Positions 1 through 8,862 of a DNA stretch of 64,000 nucleotides are shown piece by piece. Source of the stretch: Bradyrhizobium ottawaense (GTDB taxonomy: Bacteria; Pseudomonadota; Alphaproteobacteria; Rhizobiales; Xanthobacteraceae). Position 1 is the first letter of the stretch; the number at the start of each line of letters is the position of its first letter. Location: contig NZ_LT629693.1 of assembly GCF_900099825.1 (NCBI RefSeq), forward strand, positions 7,265,001 through 7,329,000, given 5' to 3'. The notes beneath the pieces are model-generated. The model saw nothing but the letters and a program-made list of their open reading frames with translations. It was not told the origin of the DNA and did no database searches. Made by a program: the position numbers and the translations under genes.

Positions 1-201
1 GGTGCTGCACCAAAGGGATTGGGCTCGACGGGCGACGCCCGCTACAACCGGCTGTGGACGCTGATGGGCGTGCCCTGCGTCAACATTCCCGCGCATGTTG
101 CGGATGGCGGACTGCCGGTCGGCGTGCAGGTCATCGCACGATACAGCGCAGATGCCGAAGCATTGGCGGCGGCGCGGTTTGTCGAGCAGGCGCTGAAGTA
201 G
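1..201 (+). CDS. Amidase, C-terminal end (partial)
   Basis: The open frame enters from the left edge without a start and ends at TAG 199-201. The visible 66 residues include GSTGDARYNRLWTLMGVPCV and LPVGVQVIARYSADAEALA, which match the C-terminal end of amidase-signature enzymes, where a small-molecule amide or similar substrate is hydrolysed by a Lys-cisSer-Ser triad. The triad lies outside the window, so substrate and activity cannot be judged. The stop codon falls inside the left arm of a palindromic repeat. The next gene is convergent. The family call is good; the function is open. Confidence 0.8.
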   Translation, partial: GAAPKGLGSTGDARYNRLWTLMGVPCVNIPAHVADGGLPVGVQVIARYSADAEALAAARFVEQALK

Positions 202-273
202 CCCGGATGAGCGAAGCGACATCCGGGACTAATTTGACGGCGGCCCCGGATATCGCTGCGCTCATCCGGGCTA
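199..273. repeat. Palindromic intergenic repeat, TAGCCCGGATGAGCG type
   Basis: Two 29-base arms at 199-227 and 245-273 are inverted copies of each other with two mismatches. They begin TAGCCCGGATGAGCG and end ATCCGGG. The element lies between the convergent ends of the amidase and plsY genes and includes the amidase stop codon. Such elements are dispersed in Bradyrhizobium-type genomes (recalled, not searched). A hairpin here could act as a bidirectional terminator or protect mRNA 3' ends, but there is no T-run. Confidence 0.85.
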
Positions 274-282
274 CGAAAACTT

Positions 283-876
283 CTACTTCGCCCCGATCTT
301 GCTTTCCGTGCCCGCCTGCAACCGCTTGATGTTTTCGCGGTGCTTGTAGAACAACAGCAAGGTCATCACGACACACAGGGACGCCAGCACCGGTTGACCA
401 AACCACCACAGGAACAGCGGCGTCACGAAGGCCGCAACCAGCCCTGCCAGCGACGAGTAGCGGGCGGCGAAAGCGACGGCGAGCCACATCAGGCAGAACA
501 CGACGGCGGCCGGCCAGAACAGCCCGATCAGCACGCCGATATAGGTCGCGACACCTTTGCCGCCGTTGAATTTGAGCCAGACCGGAAACAGATGGCCGAG
601 AAAGGCGCCGAGCGCTGCCAGTATCGCGGCATCGGGGCCGGCGTAATAGCCCATGATGACCACCGCGATCGTACCCTTCAGCGCATCGCCGATCAGGGTT
701 GCGGCGGCGAGGCCCTTGCTGCCGGTGCGCAGCACGTTGGTGGCGCCGATACTGCCGGAGCCGATCGAGCGCAGATCCTGCGTGCCGGCGAGTTTGGTCA
801 GCACCAGCCCGAACGGGATCGAGCCGAGCAGATAGCCGAACCCGAACGCGACGACGAGAAACGCGTCAGACGTCAT
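283..876 (-). CDS. plsY: Glycerol-3-phosphate acyltransferase PlsY
   Basis: PlsY transfers the acyl group of acyl-phosphate to position 1 of glycerol-3-phosphate, the first step of phospholipid synthesis, in the inner membrane. The 197-residue product has the expected length and about five membrane segments. The three family motifs are visible: GSIPFG near residues 18-23, SGSIGATN at 40-47 and [15 protein letters not shown] at 94-108. I chose the ATG at 876, because the 12 extra residues of the longer frame (from 912) are not typical of the family. It lies about 100 bases downstream of the dihydroorotase-like gene on the same strand, a common alphaproteobacterial order, and may be co-transcribed with pyrB. 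Confidence 0.95.
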   Translation of the reverse strand: MTSDAFLVVAFGFGYLLGSIPFGLVLTKLAGTQDLRSIGSGSIGATNVLRTGSKGLAAATLIGDALKGTIAVVIMGYYAGPDAAILAALGAFLGHLFPVWLKFNGGKGVATYIGVLIGLFWPAAVVFCLMWLAVAFAARYSSLAGLVAAFVTPLFLWWFGQPVLASLCVVMTLLLFYKHRENIKRLQAGTESKIGAK

Positions 877-937
877 TGCCGTTGCTCCCGTCGCTACAAA
901 TTTCCCGCGCATCGAAGACTCTGTTTGACGCGTTTTC

Positions 938-975
938 TTGACGCGAACCGGTGCCCACTTCGCTTGAAAACGCTT
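938..975. repeat. Short dispersed repeat between pyrC-like gene and plsY
   Basis: The stretch contains GCGAACCGGTGCCCACTTCG followed by CTTGAAAACGC. A half copy with TAGCGTTTTCAAGCGAAG lies near 24889-24905 after gatC, and TTCTTGACGCGAACGG recurs upstream of lepB near 53274. It looks like a dispersed alphaproteobacterial intergenic element. Its role is unknown. Confidence 0.4.
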
Positions 976-977
976 TG

Positions 978-2279
978 CTAGACATGCTCATAGACCGTCC
1001 GTCCGCCCACGATAGTACGCACGACGCGGCCGGAGAAGCGGGCTTCGTCGAATGGGGTATTTTTGCATTGCGATTTGAGGTCGGCGGGATCGAGCACCCA
1101 GGGCGTATCGGGGTCGATCACGATGAGGTCGGCCGGCGATCCCGCGCGCAGCGTGCCGCCGGGCAGGCCGAGCAGTTCGGCCGGCCGGGTCGACATCGCC
1201 CGGATCAGCGTCTTGAAATCCATCTCGCCGTTGTGAATGAGCCGCAACGCTGCCGGCAGCATGGTCTGCAGGCCGACCGCGCCGCTGGCTGCTTCCGCGA
1301 ACGGCAGCCGCTTCACCTCGACGTCCTGCGGGTTGTGATCGGACATCACGACGTCGATCAGTCCGGAGGCAACCGCTGCGACCAGCGCCAGGCGGTCGTC
1401 CTCGCTGCGCAGCGGCGGCGACAGTTTCAGGAACGTCCGGTAGGGGCCGATGTCGTTTTCGTTCAGCGTCACATGGTTGATCGACGCCGACGCGCTGACG
1501 TCGAGGCCGGCATCGCGGGCCCGTTTGAGGATTTCCAGCGACTCGACGCAGCTCAGCGAGGCCGCATGATAGCGCCCGCCGGTCAGTGCCACGAGCCGCA
1601 TGTCGCGCTCCAGCATGACGGCTTCGGCGGCATTGGGAATGCCGACCAGTCCCAGTCGCGTGGCGAATTCGCCCTCGTTCATCACGCCTTCGCCGACCAG
1701 GTCAGGGTCTTCGGTGTGGTGCACGATCAGCGCGTCGAAATCGCGCGCATAGGTCAGCGCCCGGCGCATCACCTGCGCGTTGGTGACGCTGCGGTCGCCA
1801 TCGGTGAAGGCCACGGCGCCGGCGGCCTTCAGCAGGCCGATCTCGGTCATTTCCTCGCCGCGCATGCCCTTGGTGAGTGCCGCCATCGGGTGAATGTTGA
1901 CGATCGCGGTGTCGCGGGCGCGGCGCAGCACGAAATCGACGGTGGCCGAATTGTCGATGACGGGCGAGGTGTCGGGCTGGCAGATGATGGTGGTGATGCC
2001 GCCCGCGGCCGCCGCCAGGCTCGCCGAAGCAAAGGTCTCACGGTGGCTGGCGCCGGGCTCGCCGACAAAGGCGCGCATGTCGACCAGGCCGGGGGCCACG
2101 ATCTTACCGGCGCAATTGATGATGTCGGTACCCTCAGGCACCCCGGCGGCGCCGATGCCGCGCCTGGAGTCGCGGATGATGCCATCGGCAATGAGGACGT
2201 CGCCGGGACCGTCGAAATCCCTGGAGGGATCGACGACGCGGGCATTGGCGAGCAGGATCGGGCGGCGGTCTGTCAGCAT
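978..2279 (-). CDS. Dihydroorotase-like protein, probably non-catalytic (PyrC'/PyrX)
   Basis: This 433-residue protein has the length and fold signature of type I dihydroorotases of pyrimidine synthesis, but the metal site looks lost. Active enzymes have DxHxHxREPG after the first strand. Here residues 67-76 read [10 protein letters not shown], so both histidines of the HxH pair are replaced (R69, F71). The later histidine pair of the YHxxHxS type reads YHAASLS, losing one histidine. In several bacteria such pseudo-dihydroorotases assemble with and stabilise aspartate carbamoyltransferase while a second PyrC does the chemistry. The gene starts 4 bases after pyrB on the same strand, which fits that role. 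It is often annotated simply as pyrC. Inactivity is inferred from the missing residues. Confidence 0.9.
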   Translation of the reverse strand: MLTDRRPILLANARVVDPSRDFDGPGDVLIADGIIRDSRRGIGAAGVPEGTDIINCAGKIVAPGLVDMRAFVGEPGASHRETFASASLAAAAGGITTIICQPDTSPVIDNSATVDFVLRRARDTAIVNIHPMAALTKGMRGEEMTEIGLLKAAGAVAFTDGDRSVTNAQVMRRALTYARDFDALIVHHTEDPDLVGEGVMNEGEFATRLGLVGIPNAAEAVMLERDMRLVALTGGRYHAASLSCVESLEILKRARDAGLDVSASASINHVTLNENDIGPYRTFLKLSPPLRSEDDRLALVAAVASGLIDVVMSDHNPQDVEVKRLPFAEAASGAVGLQTMLPAALRLIHNGEMDFKTLIRAMSTRPAELLGLPGGTLRAGSPADLIVIDPDTPWVLDPADLKSQCKNTPFDEARFSGRVVRTIVGGRTVYEHV

Positions 2280-2283
2280 GATC

Positions 2284-3237
2284 TTAAGCGTTCGGCAGGT
2301 TGCGGGCGAGCGCTTCGAGCACCGCCATCCGCACCGCCACTCCCATTTCCACCTGTTCGCGGATCAGCGATTGCGCGCCGTCCGCCACGATCGAGTCGAT
2401 CTCCACGCCGCGGTTCATCGGCCCGGGGTGCATCACCAGCGCATCGGGCTTGGCGTAAGCGAGCTTCTTCTGGTCGAGACCGAAATAATGGAAATACTCG
2501 CCGGTGGAGGGCACGAACGAGCCGTTCATGCGTTCGCGCTGCAGCCGCAGCATCATGACGATGTCGGCGCCGTTGAGGCCCTCGCGCATGTCGCGCGCCA
2601 CCTCGACGCCCATCCGCTCGATGCCGCGCGGCAGCAGCGTGGAGGGCGCCACAACGCGGACGCGGGCGCCCATGGTGTTGAGCAGCAGGATATTGGAGCG
2701 GGCGACGCGGGAATGCATCACGTCGCCGCAGATCGCGATGACAAGGCCTTCCAGCCGGCCCTTGTTGCGGCGGATGGTCAGCGCGTCCAGCAGCGCCTGG
2801 GTCGGATGCTCGTGGCTGCCGTCGCCGGCGTTGATCACGGAACCGTCAACCTTGCGCGCCAGCAGTTCCACCGCGCCGGAGGCGTGGTGACGCACCACCA
2901 GGATGTCGGGGTGCATGGCGTTGAGCGTCACCGCCGTGTCCATCAGCGTCTCGCCCTTGCGGATCGAGGACGATGACACCGACATGTTCATGACGTCGGC
3001 GCCGAGCCGTTTGCCGGCCAGCTCGAACGAGGACTGGGTACGGGTCGAGGCCTCGAAGAACAGGTTCACCTGGGTGCGACCGCGCAGGGATGTGCGCTTT
3101 TTGTCCACCTGGCGGTTGAGCTCGACATATTCCTCGGAAAGGTCGAGCAGGCCGGTAATATCGGCAGCGGAAAGCCCCTCGATTCCCAGCAGATGCCGGT
3201 GACCGAGGACGAAGGTCGATTTCGATACAGGGGTCAT
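2284..3237 (-). CDS. pyrB: Aspartate carbamoyltransferase catalytic subunit
   Basis: PyrB condenses carbamoyl phosphate with L-aspartate to N-carbamoyl-aspartate, the committed step of pyrimidine synthesis in the cytoplasm. The 317-residue product carries the carbamoyl-phosphate motif STRTQSSFE at 64-72, the HHASGA segment, a [14 protein letters not shown] segment and [11 protein letters not shown] near the C-terminus. I chose the start reading [20 protein letters not shown], since the 27 residues of the upstream extension look non-coding. It is the first gene of a minus-strand operon with the pseudo-dihydroorotase (4 bases downstream) and probably plsY. A palindromic repeat lies upstream, about 90 bases from the start. 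Confidence 0.96.
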   Translation of the reverse strand: MTPVSKSTFVLGHRHLLGIEGLSAADITGLLDLSEEYVELNRQVDKKRTSLRGRTQVNLFFEASTRTQSSFELAGKRLGADVMNMSVSSSSIRKGETLMDTAVTLNAMHPDILVVRHHASGAVELLARKVDGSVINAGDGSHEHPTQALLDALTIRRNKGRLEGLVIAICGDVMHSRVARSNILLLNTMGARVRVVAPSTLLPRGIERMGVEVARDMREGLNGADIVMMLRLQRERMNGSFVPSTGEYFHYFGLDQKKLAYAKPDALVMHPGPMNRGVEIDSIVADGAQSLIREQVEMGVAVRMAVLEALARNLPNA

Positions 3238-3322
3238 TAAAGCGAGAGCTATAGGCAGAGATGCCATGCGGGGCAAGCGCGAATAAAGCGGTTCCGAGTT
3301 ATCCCCCGGTCTGTCCAACCCT

Positions 3323-3450
3323 CGTCATGCCCGCGCTTGTCGCGGGCATCCACGTCTTCGCTACAATTAACCTCAAAAAAGACGTGGATGGCCGGGACAT
3401 AGGCGAGCGGAAGCGACGCCGTCCTTCGGACGGCTATGCCGGCCATGACG
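3323..3450. repeat. Palindromic intergenic repeat upstream of pyrB
   Basis: GTCATGCCCGCGCTTGTCGC at 3324 and the mirror CGGCCATGAC ending at 3450 bracket an inner inverted pair, ATCCACGTCTT at 3349-3359 and AAGACGTGGAT at 3379-3389. A further hairpin, CGTCCTTCGGACG, sits near 3419-3431. The structure matches the dispersed CATGCCCGCG...CATCCACGTCTT family of Bradyrhizobium-type genomes. It lies between divergent pyrB and the VanX-like gene and overlaps their promoter region. Confidence 0.75.
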
Positions 3451-3464
3451 GCGGGGGACGTATC

Positions 3465-4211
3465 TTGAAGGCAATTGTTTTCGCGCTTGTGGTCGTTGCC
3501 TCGGTCTCTCAGGCCGCCGCGCAAAGCCTGCCGGGCGGCTTCTTGTACCTCCGGGATATCGATCCGACCATCATCCAGGACATCCGCTACGCCGGCGCGA
3601 ACAATTTCATGGGCCGGCCGCTGGCGGGCTACGGGGCCGGCGAATGCGTGGTGAAGCGCGAGGTCGGACTGGCCCTCAAGGCGATCCAGCAGGACCTTGC
3701 CAGGCAGAAGCTGTCGCTAAAAATGTTCGACTGCTACCGGCCGGCGCGCGCCTCCCACGACATGGTGCTGTGGGCGCAGAACGGCCGGGAGACGCCGGCC
3801 GAGCGGCGCTATAACCCCGCCTTCAGCAAGCAGGAACTGTTCCGGCTCGGCTATATCGCCGAGCGTTCCGGTCATTCCACCGGCGCCGCGCTGGATCTCA
3901 CGCTGGTCGACCTTGCCGCCGACAATTCGGCCCGGCTCGATCCAGCCAGAGCCTATGCCGACTGCACGGCGCCTGCAGAGGCGCGCGCCCCCGAGGGCAG
4001 CGTCGACATGGGCACCGGCTACGACTGTTCCGACGCGAAGGCGCACACGTCGGCATCGCAAATCACGCCGGCGCAGCGCAAATGGCGCAACCTGCTGGTC
4101 GCTGCGATGATGAAGCAAGGCTTTGTGAACTATTCGAAAGAGTGGTGGCACTTTTCGCTGCCGGGGGCGGGCGGGCAGGCCTATGATTTCCCGATTCCGC
4201 GACACAATTGA
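3465..4211 (+). CDS. ddpX: D-alanyl-D-alanine dipeptidase (VanX/DdpX family), exported
   Basis: M15D zinc peptidases of this family split D-Ala-D-Ala, recycling peptidoglycan-derived dipeptide or, in VanX, removing vancomycin target precursors. The 248-residue product begins with a signal peptide (residues 1-20, ending AAAQ). It carries SGHSTGAALD at 135-144, with zinc ligands H137 and D144, and EWWH at 226-229 with catalytic E226 and ligand H229. Y91-R92-P93 matches the conserved YRP. The start is a TTG preceded by GCGGGGGA at a fitting distance; the upstream reading frame runs through a repeat and is not coding. Export suggests a periplasmic peptidoglycan-turnover role. No van genes are near. 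Confidence 0.85.
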   Translation: MKAIVFALVVVASVSQAAAQSLPGGFLYLRDIDPTIIQDIRYAGANNFMGRPLAGYGAGECVVKREVGLALKAIQQDLARQKLSLKMFDCYRPARASHDMVLWAQNGRETPAERRYNPAFSKQELFRLGYIAERSGHSTGAALDLTLVDLAADNSARLDPARAYADCTAPAEARAPEGSVDMGTGYDCSDAKAHTSASQITPAQRKWRNLLVAAMMKQGFVNYSKEWWHFSLPGAGGQAYDFPIPRHN

Positions 4212-4231
4212 TTCCGGATCGTCAGGACCCC

Positions 4232-5875
4232 ATGAGCCAGGCATCTTTCGCGACCCACGAGGTCTTCAACCAGTCGCCGCCGTTCGAAGACGTCGACCTG
4301 TATGCCGTGGACCGGCCGCTGGTGGACGCGGTAGCCGCCAATGGCGGCGCGTCGGCGCGGGACGAACTGTCCGATTTCGGCCGGCATTGGGGTTCGGCCG
4401 CGATGGCCGAGCGGGGCCGCATCGCCAACGAGAACACGCCGAAACTGCGGACCTTCGATGCCAGGGGCAACCGTCGCGACGAGGTCGAGTTTCATCCGGC
4501 CTATCACGAGTTGATGGCGCATTCGGCGCATGCCGGCGTGCACAATTCAACCTGGAACGCGGAGGGCCAGCCCGCCGGTGGTGCGTCGGAAGTGATCCGC
4601 GCCGCCAGGTTCTACATGGCCGCCCAGGTCGAGACCGGGCATCTCTGTCCGATCACGATGACGCGCGCCGCGGTCGCGGCGCTGGCGGAGCAGCCGGATC
4701 TGCTCGCGAGGGTGATGCCGGTATTGGCAACGCGGGCCTACGATCCTGCTTTCGCACCGTGGTGGACCAAGCGCGGCATGACGCTCGGCATGGGCATGAC
4801 CGAGAAGCAGGGCGGCACCGACGTTCGTTCCAACATGACGCGGGCGGTGCGCGACGGCAGCGCCTACCGGATCACCGGGCACAAATGGTTCATGTCGGCG
4901 CCGATGTGCGACGCCTTTCTGGTGCTGGCGCAGGCCGACGATGGACTGAGCTGTTTCCTGATGCCGCGCTTTGCGCCTGACGGGTCGATCAACGCGATCC
5001 GGTTTCAGCGGTTGAAGGACAAGCTCGGCAACCGCTCCAATGCCTCCTCCGAAGTCGAATTCACCGGCGCCTATGCCGAGCGCGTCGGCGCCGAGGGCAA
5101 GGGCATCCGCACCATCATCCAGATGGTGCAGCTGACGCGGCAGGATTGCGCGATCGCCTCCGCCGGCCTGATGCGGTCCGGACTGGCGCATGCGCTGCAT
5201 CATGCGCGCCACCGCAGCGTGTTCCAGAAGCATCTGGCCGATCAGCCGTTGATGCAGGCGGTGCTGTCGGACATGGCGCTGCATGTCGAGGCCTCGATTG
5301 CGCTCGTGATGCGGCTGTGCCGCGCCTTCGACCGGGCGCCCGCTGACGCCGCGGAGGCCGCCTATATGCGGCTGCTGACGCCGGCGATCAAATACTGGGT
5401 CTGCAAGAGCGCGCCGGGCTTTCTCTACGAGGCGATGGAGTGCCTCGGCGGCAATGGCTATGTCGAGGAGGGCATTCTGGCGCGGCATTACCGGGAGTCA
5501 CCGGTCAACGCGATCTGGGAAGGCTCGGGCAATGTGATGTGCCTCGACGTGCTCCGCGCGCTGTCGCGCGAGGCCGACGCGGCGCTGACGGTGCTGCGCG
5601 ATCTGGCCGAACAAACGCAGGGTCTGTCCGGTGCGGCCGAAGCGGTCGCCTTCATCGGCAAGGCGTTTCGTCGCGCCGACGGCGAGCGCGTGGCGCGGCT
5701 CGCCGTCGAGAAGCTGGCGCTGCTTGCCGCCTGCGCCGCGCTCAACGCCGTGTCGCCTCGTCAAGCGGAACTGTTTGCGGTGACGCGTCTTGCCGGGAAT
5801 CACGCCAGCATGTACGGCGCCGTCGACCTGGCAGGCGGCGATGTCAGCGCCTTGCTGGAACGGGCGTTGCCGTGA
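4232..5875 (+). CDS. aidB: AidB-type acyl-CoA dehydrogenase family flavoprotein
   Basis: The 547-residue product resembles AidB, the flavoprotein of the E. coli Ada alkylation response, rather than ordinary acyl-CoA dehydrogenases. The N-terminus THEVFNQSPPFEDVDLYAVD corresponds to the AidB tetramer arm. Other matches are FHPAYHELM, HLCPITMTRAA, MTEKQGGTDVRSNMT, ECLGGNGYVEE and NAIWEGSGNVMCLDVLRAL. AidB binds DNA and FAD and is thought to protect against alkylation; its enzymatic activity remains debated. The start at MSQASF has AGGA upstream. No ada, alkA or alkB is nearby, so any adaptive-response link is not visible here. The gene follows the dipeptidase by 20 bases. Confidence 0.88.
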   Translation: MSQASFATHEVFNQSPPFEDVDLYAVDRPLVDAVAANGGASARDELSDFGRHWGSAAMAERGRIANENTPKLRTFDARGNRRDEVEFHPAYHELMAHSAHAGVHNSTWNAEGQPAGGASEVIRAARFYMAAQVETGHLCPITMTRAAVAALAEQPDLLARVMPVLATRAYDPAFAPWWTKRGMTLGMGMTEKQGGTDVRSNMTRAVRDGSAYRITGHKWFMSAPMCDAFLVLAQADDGLSCFLMPRFAPDGSINAIRFQRLKDKLGNRSNASSEVEFTGAYAERVGAEGKGIRTIIQMVQLTRQDCAIASAGLMRSGLAHALHHARHRSVFQKHLADQPLMQAVLSDMALHVEASIALVMRLCRAFDRAPADAAEAAYMRLLTPAIKYWVCKSAPGFLYEAMECLGGNGYVEEGILARHYRESPVNAIWEGSGNVMCLDVLRALSREADAALTVLRDLAEQTQGLSGAAEAVAFIGKAFRRADGERVARLAVEKLALLAACAALNAVSPRQAELFAVTRLAGNHASMYGAVDLAGGDVSALLERALP

Positions 5876-5903
5876 CGCCACCGACTGAAATGGAAGTCAT
5901 TTG

Positions 5904-6677
5904 ATGGATTCCCTCAATCCCGAAAGCCCGCCCCTCATCGTTATATCCGCCGAGCGCCCGCCGCGGATCTGGAAATTCTGGGGAACGGCGCTGTGGGGCC
6001 TGTTCATCTTTGCCGGGATGTTCGTCGGCCAGCTCGCTGTGATCGTGTATTTCTGGGCGCGGCAGGGTGGCACGATGGATGTTGCGTCCGCGATCCATGT
6101 GGTCGGCGGGGGACTGACGATCTCGCTGTCGGTCATCATGGGATTGCCGGCGGTGATGATCGCGGCCTGGATCGCGATCCGTCCGAGCCGCACGCCGTTT
6201 GCCGATTATCTCGGGTTGCGCTGGACCTCGTGGGGCAATTTCCTGCTCGGCGTTATCGCGCTCGCCGTGCTGGTCGGCGGCTGGGATATGGTGTCGCGCG
6301 CGCTCGGTCGCGAGGTAACGCCGGGCTTCATGGGCGACGTACTGAAATCGGCGCAAGCCGACGGCGCGCTATGGCTGCTCGCGATCGCGTTCTGCGTCGC
6401 GGCGCCGATGTCGGAGGAGATTTTCGCGCGCGGCTTTCTCTATCGCGGCTGGGCGGAATCGCGGCTCGGCGTTCCCGGCGCCATCGTGCTGTCGTCGCTG
6501 GCCTGGACGTCGCTGCATCTGCAGTACGACTGGTTCTTCTTCGGCGAGGTGTTTTGCATCGGCCTGCTGCTCGGCTACCTGCGCTACCGCAGCGGATCGA
6601 CCTGGCTGACCATCGTCATTCACGGCCTCAACAACTTTGCGGCGACCGTGCAGACGTTCTGGCTTGCCGGCAACTAG
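5904..6677 (+). CDS. CPBP family intramembrane metalloprotease
   Basis: This 257-residue membrane protein has about seven or eight hydrophobic segments. It carries the CPBP (CAAX protease and bacteriocin-processing, formerly abortive-infection Abi) motifs: SEEIFARGFLYRG with E171, E172 and R176, an aromatic-flanked histidine in AWTSLHLQYDW (H205), and HGLNN (H240). These are the glutamyl/histidine active-site residues of the Rce1-like fold. The substrate is unknown. I used the ATG at 5904; a TTG immediately before it is in frame. It lies 28 bases after aidB and may be transcribed with it. Confidence 0.88.
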   Translation: MDSLNPESPPLIVISAERPPRIWKFWGTALWGLFIFAGMFVGQLAVIVYFWARQGGTMDVASAIHVVGGGLTISLSVIMGLPAVMIAAWIAIRPSRTPFADYLGLRWTSWGNFLLGVIALAVLVGGWDMVSRALGREVTPGFMGDVLKSAQADGALWLLAIAFCVAAPMSEEIFARGFLYRGWAESRLGVPGAIVLSSLAWTSLHLQYDWFFFGEVFCIGLLLGYLRYRSGSTWLTIVIHGLNNFAATVQTFWLAGN

Positions 6678-6803
6678 GGCGCGGACTCGCTGGCACGCGG
6701 CCAAATGCAAGTTGGACTGTGTCAGATGATTCGCTGCGAGCGTGTCATAACGGGTCGCGAGCCGCTTGAAGATCGCGATGAGGTTGCTACGATGACGCCA
6801 TGC
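6676..6803 (-). pseudogene. Remnant of an IS5-family transposase C-terminus
   Basis: Read on the minus strand, the stretch encodes HRSNLIAIFKRLATRYDTLA followed by ANHLTQSNLHLAACQ. This resembles the C-terminal end of IS5-family transposases (the pattern RHRN..F...KR.ATRYDK.AANYLA..HLAA). Only about 40 residues remain and no terminal repeats are seen. It sits between the protease gene and a low-GC orphan gene, marking past mobile-element activity. Confidence 0.55.
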
Positions 6804-7255
6804 CACCATTGCTGATTTCAATTTTCCTGCGGACGCTTATGGGGTTCTTGCAAAATGAAATTTCCGAGTCCCTGTCGCGGAGATCATCGTATCTCAGCAC
6901 CTTCAAAAAAATCGACTTGGCGCAAGGAGTATACTTCCTTGTGTCAGTCCCAGAGGCGGAAGTGAAGTTGATGTCTGTGGGGGCCGGGGGCTCCGAAGTC
7001 ATGATGTCGATGACGCTCTCAATCGATGATACCAAGCAAATCTTCCGATCAATCGAGCGCGCGTATGATCATCGAGAATTGGTAGAAATTAAGCTCGACG
7101 ATTTATCGTGGAAGACGGACTGTCGTGCTCGATCAAATCCGGACAAAGTGACGATCTCCTTCAAACGACTGTGGGAACGAACGCGCATAGATGTCAGGCG
7201 GCAAGACATAGCGACGGCAACAGCCAGCTTTAGCAGTCTGTTCGAAACCAAATAG
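6800..7255 (+). CDS. Hypothetical protein, low-GC orphan
   Basis: A 151-residue frame with no family I recognise. Base composition is near 50% GC, against well over 60% for neighbours, and codon use is unlike theirs, suggesting transfer. The product is predicted soluble and mixed in charge (e.g. LVEIKLDDLSWKTDCRARSN). An ATG at 6839 (MGFLQNEISESLS) is an alternative start; neither has a good ribosome site. A shorter opposing frame (6787-7035, minus) exists, so the coding strand is not certain. It directly abuts the IS5 transposase remnant. Confidence 0.5.
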   Translation: MPPLLISIFLRTLMGFLQNEISESLSRRSSYLSTFKKIDLAQGVYFLVSVPEAEVKLMSVGAGGSEVMMSMTLSIDDTKQIFRSIERAYDHRELVEIKLDDLSWKTDCRARSNPDKVTISFKRLWERTRIDVRRQDIATATASFSSLFETK

Positions 7256-7389
7256 ACGTCGTAGCCGGTAGGTCAGCTTGTGGCGCATCGCCTCATTCCG
7301 CTGCGGTACGGACTGTGGTCGCTACCGGGTCATAGCGGAAATTGACCGACACCAATCAACTCGGCCTATGCGCCTTGGTGCATCGGCCC

Positions 7390-8319
7390 CTAGAACCATG
7401 CCGCCAGCGCAATCGCGACCGGCATGGTGATCGCCGCCAAAATGGTCTGCAGCGTGATGATCTGCGCCAGCAGCGGCGCATCGCCGCCCATCTGGCGGGC
7501 CAGCACATAGGCGCTCGACGAGGCCGGCACGGCCGAACAGGCGGTCACGATCGCGAGGTTGGACCCGGTCAACCCAAATTGCAGCGCCAGCGCCACCCCG
7601 ATCACGGGCATCAGCACCAGTTTCAGGAACACCGCGACGGAAGCGGCAAGGCTCGGGCGAAACATGCCTTCGAGATGCAGCCCGGCGCCGGTGACGAGGA
7701 GGCCGATGGCGAGCGACGAGCGGCCGAGCGCGTCGGCGACCTCATGCCAGAGTTTGGGCAGCGGGATGTGGGTGACGTTGAGCACGAGGCCGATCACGCA
7801 GGCCCAGATCAGGGGATTGCGCACCACGGTCATTGCGATCGAGCCAACCGAGCGTTTTTCGGGCGAGGCGTAATGCGCCAGCACCGCGACGCTGAACACG
7901 TTGACCAGCGGAATGATCGCCACCATCGCCACCGACGCCAGCGCCAGTCCGACATCGCCGAACAGATTGCCGGAGACGGCCAGCGCCACATAGGTCTGCC
8001 AGCGCGTGGCACCCTGGAAGATCGAGGTGAAGGCCGGGCCGTCAACGGCGAAACGCGCGAGCAGGGGCCGCAGCGCCAGGCACAACAGCGACATCGCGAG
8101 CGCCGACAGCAACAGCGCGCCGCCGACACCGGCGACCGGCACCTTGGTCAGGTCGGCCTTCACCAGCGTCTGCACCAGCAGCACCGGAAACAGCACGTAA
8201 TAGGTCAGCCGTTCCAGCCCGTGCCACTGCGTCTCCAGCCGCATCAGGCTGCGCTTCAGGATGAAGCCGAGTACGATCAGCAAGAATACCGGCAGCAGCG
8301 CCGCGATCACCACCGCCAT
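7390..8319 (-). CDS. AEC family (auxin efflux carrier-type) transporter
   Basis: The 309-residue product is almost entirely hydrophobic with about ten membrane helices. It shows the AEC (PF03547) arrangement of two five-helix halves, with conserved prolines and glycines such as LPKLWHEVADALGRSSLAIG and CSAVPASSSAYVLARQMGGD. Family members export small carboxylates such as malate or malonate, or auxin in plants; the substrate here cannot be told. The start at MAVVIAALLPVFL lies 2 bases after the ruvX stop, so the two genes form an operon. The N-terminal extension of the longer frame overlaps ruvX and is out of frame with it, hence rejected. Confidence 0.88.
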   Translation of the reverse strand: MAVVIAALLPVFLLIVLGFILKRSLMRLETQWHGLERLTYYVLFPVLLVQTLVKADLTKVPVAGVGGALLLSALAMSLLCLALRPLLARFAVDGPAFTSIFQGATRWQTYVALAVSGNLFGDVGLALASVAMVAIIPLVNVFSVAVLAHYASPEKRSVGSIAMTVVRNPLIWACVIGLVLNVTHIPLPKLWHEVADALGRSSLAIGLLVTGAGLHLEGMFRPSLAASVAVFLKLVLMPVIGVALALQFGLTGSNLAIVTACSAVPASSSAYVLARQMGGDAPLLAQIITLQTILAAITMPVAIALAAWF

Positions 8320-8321
8320 CG

Positions 8322-8804
8322 TCAGCGATCCCCGCGCAACGTGGCCAGCCGGTCCAGCGCGCCCTGCAGGATGAAGATCGCGGCGTGCTCGTCGATCACC
8401 TCGGCGCGGCGGGCGCGGCTCATGTCCATGCCGATCAGTTCGCGCTCGACCGCGACGGTGGAAAGCCGCTCGTCCCACAGCGCCAGCGCAAGGTCGGTGA
8501 GTTTGGAAAAATTCCGCGCAAAGGCGCGGGTCGATTGCGCGCGCGGCCCTTCGCTGCCGTCCATATTGATGGGCAGGCCGAGCACGAAGCCGACCGCATT
8601 GCGCTCGCCGGCGATGGCGAGTAACCGCGCCGCATCGGCCTTGAAGGCCTTGCGCTGGATGGTCTCGACGCCGGTGGCGAGCCTGCGGTCAGGATTGGAC
8701 ACCGCAACGCCGATGGTCTTGGTGCCGAGATCGAGACCGACAAGCGCGCCGCGCTCGGGCCAGTGCGTCGCGGCTTCGATCAGGGGTAGGATGAGGGCAG
8801 GCAT
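8322..8804 (-). CDS. ruvX: Putative pre-16S rRNA nuclease / Holliday junction resolvase-like YqgF
   Basis: YqgF/RuvX is an RNase H-fold nuclease needed for 5'-end maturation of 16S rRNA and was earlier described as a resolvase. The 160-residue product has the catalytic GLDLGTKTIGVAVSN strand, GLPINMDGSEGPRAQSTRAF, DERLSTVAVERELI and the C-terminal EVIDEHAAIFILQGALD. Together these give the acidic metal-binding residues. I used MPALILPL as start; a start five codons further upstream is also possible. It is the first gene of a two-gene unit with the AEC transporter. Confidence 0.93.
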   Translation of the reverse strand: MPALILPLIEAATHWPERGALVGLDLGTKTIGVAVSNPDRRLATGVETIQRKAFKADAARLLAIAGERNAVGFVLGLPINMDGSEGPRAQSTRAFARNFSKLTDLALALWDERLSTVAVERELIGMDMSRARRAEVIDEHAAIFILQGALDRLATLRGDR

Positions 8805-8862
8805 GGCCCCGCTTAACACGCGGCGCCGAGTCTACAAAAGAGCAAGGCTAAGAAAGAGTGCA

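Noticed and set aside
951..2558. 535-residue plus-strand frame over the dihydroorotase-like and pyrB genes
   Set aside because: Antisense to two recognised genes, with low-complexity composition.
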